A stretch of 7,222 bases of DNA from Actinomycetota bacterium (GTDB lineage Bacteria > Actinomycetota > Actinomycetes > Nanopelagicales > Nanopelagicaceae): the NCBI GenBank assembly GCA_009927705.1, contig RFMK01000119.1, positions 1 through 7,222 on the forward strand. Reading direction: 5' to 3'. Under the pieces are notes generated by a model that was given only the letters and a program-made list of their open reading frames with translations, was not told where the DNA came from and ran no database searches. This document shows positions 5,780-7,222 of the stretch, in pieces (position 1 is the stretch's first letter; every line of letters begins with the position of its first letter). Both the position numbers and the translations under genes were made by a program.

Positions 5780-7048
5780 GTGCGCAAGTACGCGATTGAT
5801 CTCTCCCCGCTAAAGAAGTACCGGGACTTCAGGTTGCTCTGGACTGCAGGGCTCTTTTCGTATTTCGGCTCCATGATCACTTTTGTGGCGCTGCCCTTCC
5901 AAATCAAAGAGCTCACTAATTCTTACTGGGCCGTGGGCCTCATCGGCGCCGTCGAAATCATCCCTCTAACAATCTTTGGTCTATACGGAGGCGTCCTTGC
6001 CGACTATGTCGATCGCAAGAAGATGATCTGGTTAACCGAATTTGGAACCTTGATTGCAACTGCGATTCTCTTCCTCAACTCTTTACGCGATGAACCTAGC
6101 GTCATCTTGCTCTTTGTGATCGCAGCGATTTTCGCTGCCCTGAGTGGACTCAAGCGCCCTAGCCAGGATGCCATTTTGCCGAGACTCGTCAATCACGCAG
6201 ATCTTCCTAGCGCAAGTGCGTTGATGAGTTTGCGTTGGCAATTTGGCGGCATTGTCGGACCATCTGCGGGCGGAATCATCATCGCAACGTATGGAGCCGG
6301 TATGGGCTACCTCGTTGATTGCTGCACTTTCATTATTTCGCTCGCACTCTTGTGGCGAGTTCGAAGCGTTCCTCCGATTGGAAAGACAACGCCTCCCTCC
6401 GTCGCAGCACTTATGGAGGGAATCCGCTACGCCTTTAATCGCAAAGACCTTCTTGGCACATACGTTGTGGACCTTGCCGCGATGTTCCTCGCAATGCCCA
6501 TGGCTCTTTTCCCATTTTGGGCTGATGCGATCGGTGCTCCGTACGCTCTGGGCTTTTTCTACTCATCAATAACAATCGGCGCCGTAATCGTGACCCTCAT
6601 GAGCGGATGGATGCGCAACTACCCGCACCATGGACGAGCCGTTGTTGTGGGAGCTTTGGGGTGGGGCGTCGCAATCGTCGTGGCTGGCACGACTGATTCA
6701 CTCTATGTTGTCATCGGTTCATTGATTATTGCTGGCGCCTTCGATCAAGTCAGCGCCCTTTTCCGAGGTTTCATTTGGAATCAATCAATACCTGACGAAC
6801 TTCGGGGTCGATTGGCGGGAATTGAGATGCTTTCGTATCTCCTAGGACCACTCGGTGGGCAAGCCCGCGCTGGTGGAATGGCGGCAATGACTTCTCTGCG
6901 AACGTCGATCGTTGGAGGCGGAATTCTCTGTATCGGCTTTGTCGCAGCGATTGCAGCTGTCATGCCCAAGTTCCGGAACTATGACGTTCGCACCAATGAA
7001 TTTGCCGTCGAACAGGCGAAAATTCGTCAAAATCGGGAAAATTCTTAA
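5780..7048 (+). CDS. MFS transporter, EntS/MFS_3-like exporter
   Basis: A polytopic inner-membrane protein of 422 aa with about 12 hydrophobic segments (roughly 18-40, 50-74, 82-100, 106-125, 142-168, 170-191, 221-242, 248-268, 277-295, 299-318, 345-370 and 375-396), the count expected of the major facilitator superfamily. The helix 2-3 loop has GGVLADYVDRKK (70-81), the MFS motif A. A degenerate copy, SGWMRNYPHHGR (265-276), sits in the second half as expected from the internal duplication. The N-terminal LKKYRDFRLLW and the PDELRGRLAGIEML segment (358-371) are typical of the EntS-like branch that includes siderophore and drug exporters. The substrate cannot be read from sequence. The tail after residue 396 is charged and cytoplasmic. 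The start is GTG at 5780, 30 bp after panB, with a possible leaderless promoter. Coupling to pantothenate metabolism is not implied by the family. Confidence 0.9.
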   Translation: MRKYAIDLSPLKKYRDFRLLWTAGLFSYFGSMITFVALPFQIKELTNSYWAVGLIGAVEIIPLTIFGLYGGVLADYVDRKKMIWLTEFGTLIATAILFLNSLRDEPSVILLFVIAAIFAALSGLKRPSQDAILPRLVNHADLPSASALMSLRWQFGGIVGPSAGGIIIATYGAGMGYLVDCCTFIISLALLWRVRSVPPIGKTTPPSVAALMEGIRYAFNRKDLLGTYVVDLAAMFLAMPMALFPFWADAIGAPYALGFFYSSITIGAVIVTLMSGWMRNYPHHGRAVVVGALGWGVAIVVAGTTDSLYVVIGSLIIAGAFDQVSALFRGFIWNQSIPDELRGRLAGIEMLSYLLGPLGGQARAGGMAAMTSLRTSIVGGGILCIGFVAAIAAVMPKFRNYDVRTNEFAVEQAKIRQNRENS

Positions 7049-7059
7049 AAAATTTTTTT

Positions 7060-7075
7060 GTTACCCCGCAGTAAC
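7060..7075. repeat. GTTAC-n6-GTAAC inverted repeat, GlnR-like box
   Basis: GTTAC (7060-7064), CCCGCA, GTAAC (7071-7075) is a perfect 5-bp inverted repeat that fits GTnAC-n6-GnAAC, the actinobacterial GlnR pattern. It begins 12 bases after the MFS stop. It is not a normal terminator for the MFS gene: the T-tract (7053-7059) comes before the stem, not after it, on the plus strand. An operator for a gene beyond the right edge is possible. Confidence 0.3.
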
Positions 7076-7106
7076 GCTTTGCATGCAAAAAGGAGCGAAA
7101 TCCAAT

Positions 7107-7201
7107 AAATTGCGATTTTTCCACTTTTTACGCGTAGGAATGAGCAATTTTCTCTCCCAAAAAAGTTCAAAAGCACACTTTTTTCGAAAAATGAATTGCG
7201 A
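7107..7201. repeat. AT-rich intergenic segment with nested small repeats
   Basis: The last 174 bases after the MFS gene carry no supported ORF on either strand. They contain a direct repeat AATTGCGA (7108-7115 and 7194-7201), an inverted pair AAATTGC/GCAATTT (7107-7113 and 7144-7150), and a perfect 8-bp inverted repeat AAAAAAGT/ACTTTTTT (7159-7166 and 7177-7184) with a 10-nt loop. Runs of A and T recur through the stretch. It may be a promoter or operator region for a gene beyond the edge, a weak bidirectional terminator or a small RNA; nothing here decides between them. Confidence 0.35.
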
Positions 7202-7222
7202 CACGCAGGCGCATTTTTTATG

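Noticed and set aside
7046..7075. Rho-independent terminator after the MFS gene
   Set aside because: AAAAAATTTTTTT has no loop or GC stem, and the GTTAC/GTAAC stem comes after the T-run, the wrong order for a rightward terminator. On the minus strand the stem is followed by A's.
7220..7222. ATG at the very end of the window as a gene start
   Set aside because: Only the codon is visible, with no Shine-Dalgarno and no sequence beyond it.
1..7222. Mobile elements, CRISPR arrays, phage or defence genes
   Set aside because: No transposase, integrase, regularly spaced repeats, or compositional break beyond the AT-rich right end was seen; all large genes are housekeeping or transport.

Overview
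The window looks like a compact chromosomal segment from an actinobacterium with moderate GC for that phylum. The GlnA2-type glutamine synthetase, CysK1-like cysteine synthase, two-domain NAD synthetase and PanB all read like actinobacterial proteins. Base composition is close to balanced by eye, spacers are short, and several genes start with GTG without a Shine-Dalgarno site. This fits small freshwater Actinobacteria (acI/Nanopelagicales-like or similar). That placement is an inference from memory of the families; no database was searched.

Layout, left to right. Bases 1-140 hold no gene I can support, but contain a perfect 9-bp inverted repeat downstream of glnA. On the minus strand, read right to left, come nadE (3182-4876), a cysteine-codon leader ORF (3043-3126), cysK (2031-2960), cysE (1524-2030, abutting cysK with no gap) and glnA (141-1463). 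On the plus strand, diverging from nadE across a 78-bp spacer, come panB (4955-5749) and an MFS exporter (5780-7048). The final 174 bases are AT-rich, with small repeats and no supported gene.

Function. CysE makes O-acetylserine and CysK turns it plus sulfide into cysteine; the two normally form the cysteine synthase complex. A 27-codon leader ORF, too short for routine annotation, lies upstream of cysK. It ends in Ser-Cys-Gly-Cys-Cys-Asn and carries an Arg-Arg-Arg-x-Ile-Asp-Phe-Gly-Arg stretch, as I recall from actinobacterial cysteine leader peptides. It has a good promoter placed for a leaderless start. Downstream sequence can pair with its Cys-codon region and with the edge of the cysK ribosome-binding site. 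The best reading is cysteine-responsive attenuation of the cysK-cysE operon, and this is the most interesting signal in the window. NadE and PanB feed NAD and CoA cofactor synthesis. GlnA handles glutamine or a related gamma-glutamyl product.

Other points of interest are leaderless GTG starts for nadE and the MFS gene, a CysE that ends almost directly after its beta-helix yet keeps a terminal Ile, a glutamine synthetase lacking the adenylylation-loop segment, and two GlnR-like GTnAC-n6-GnAA boxes.
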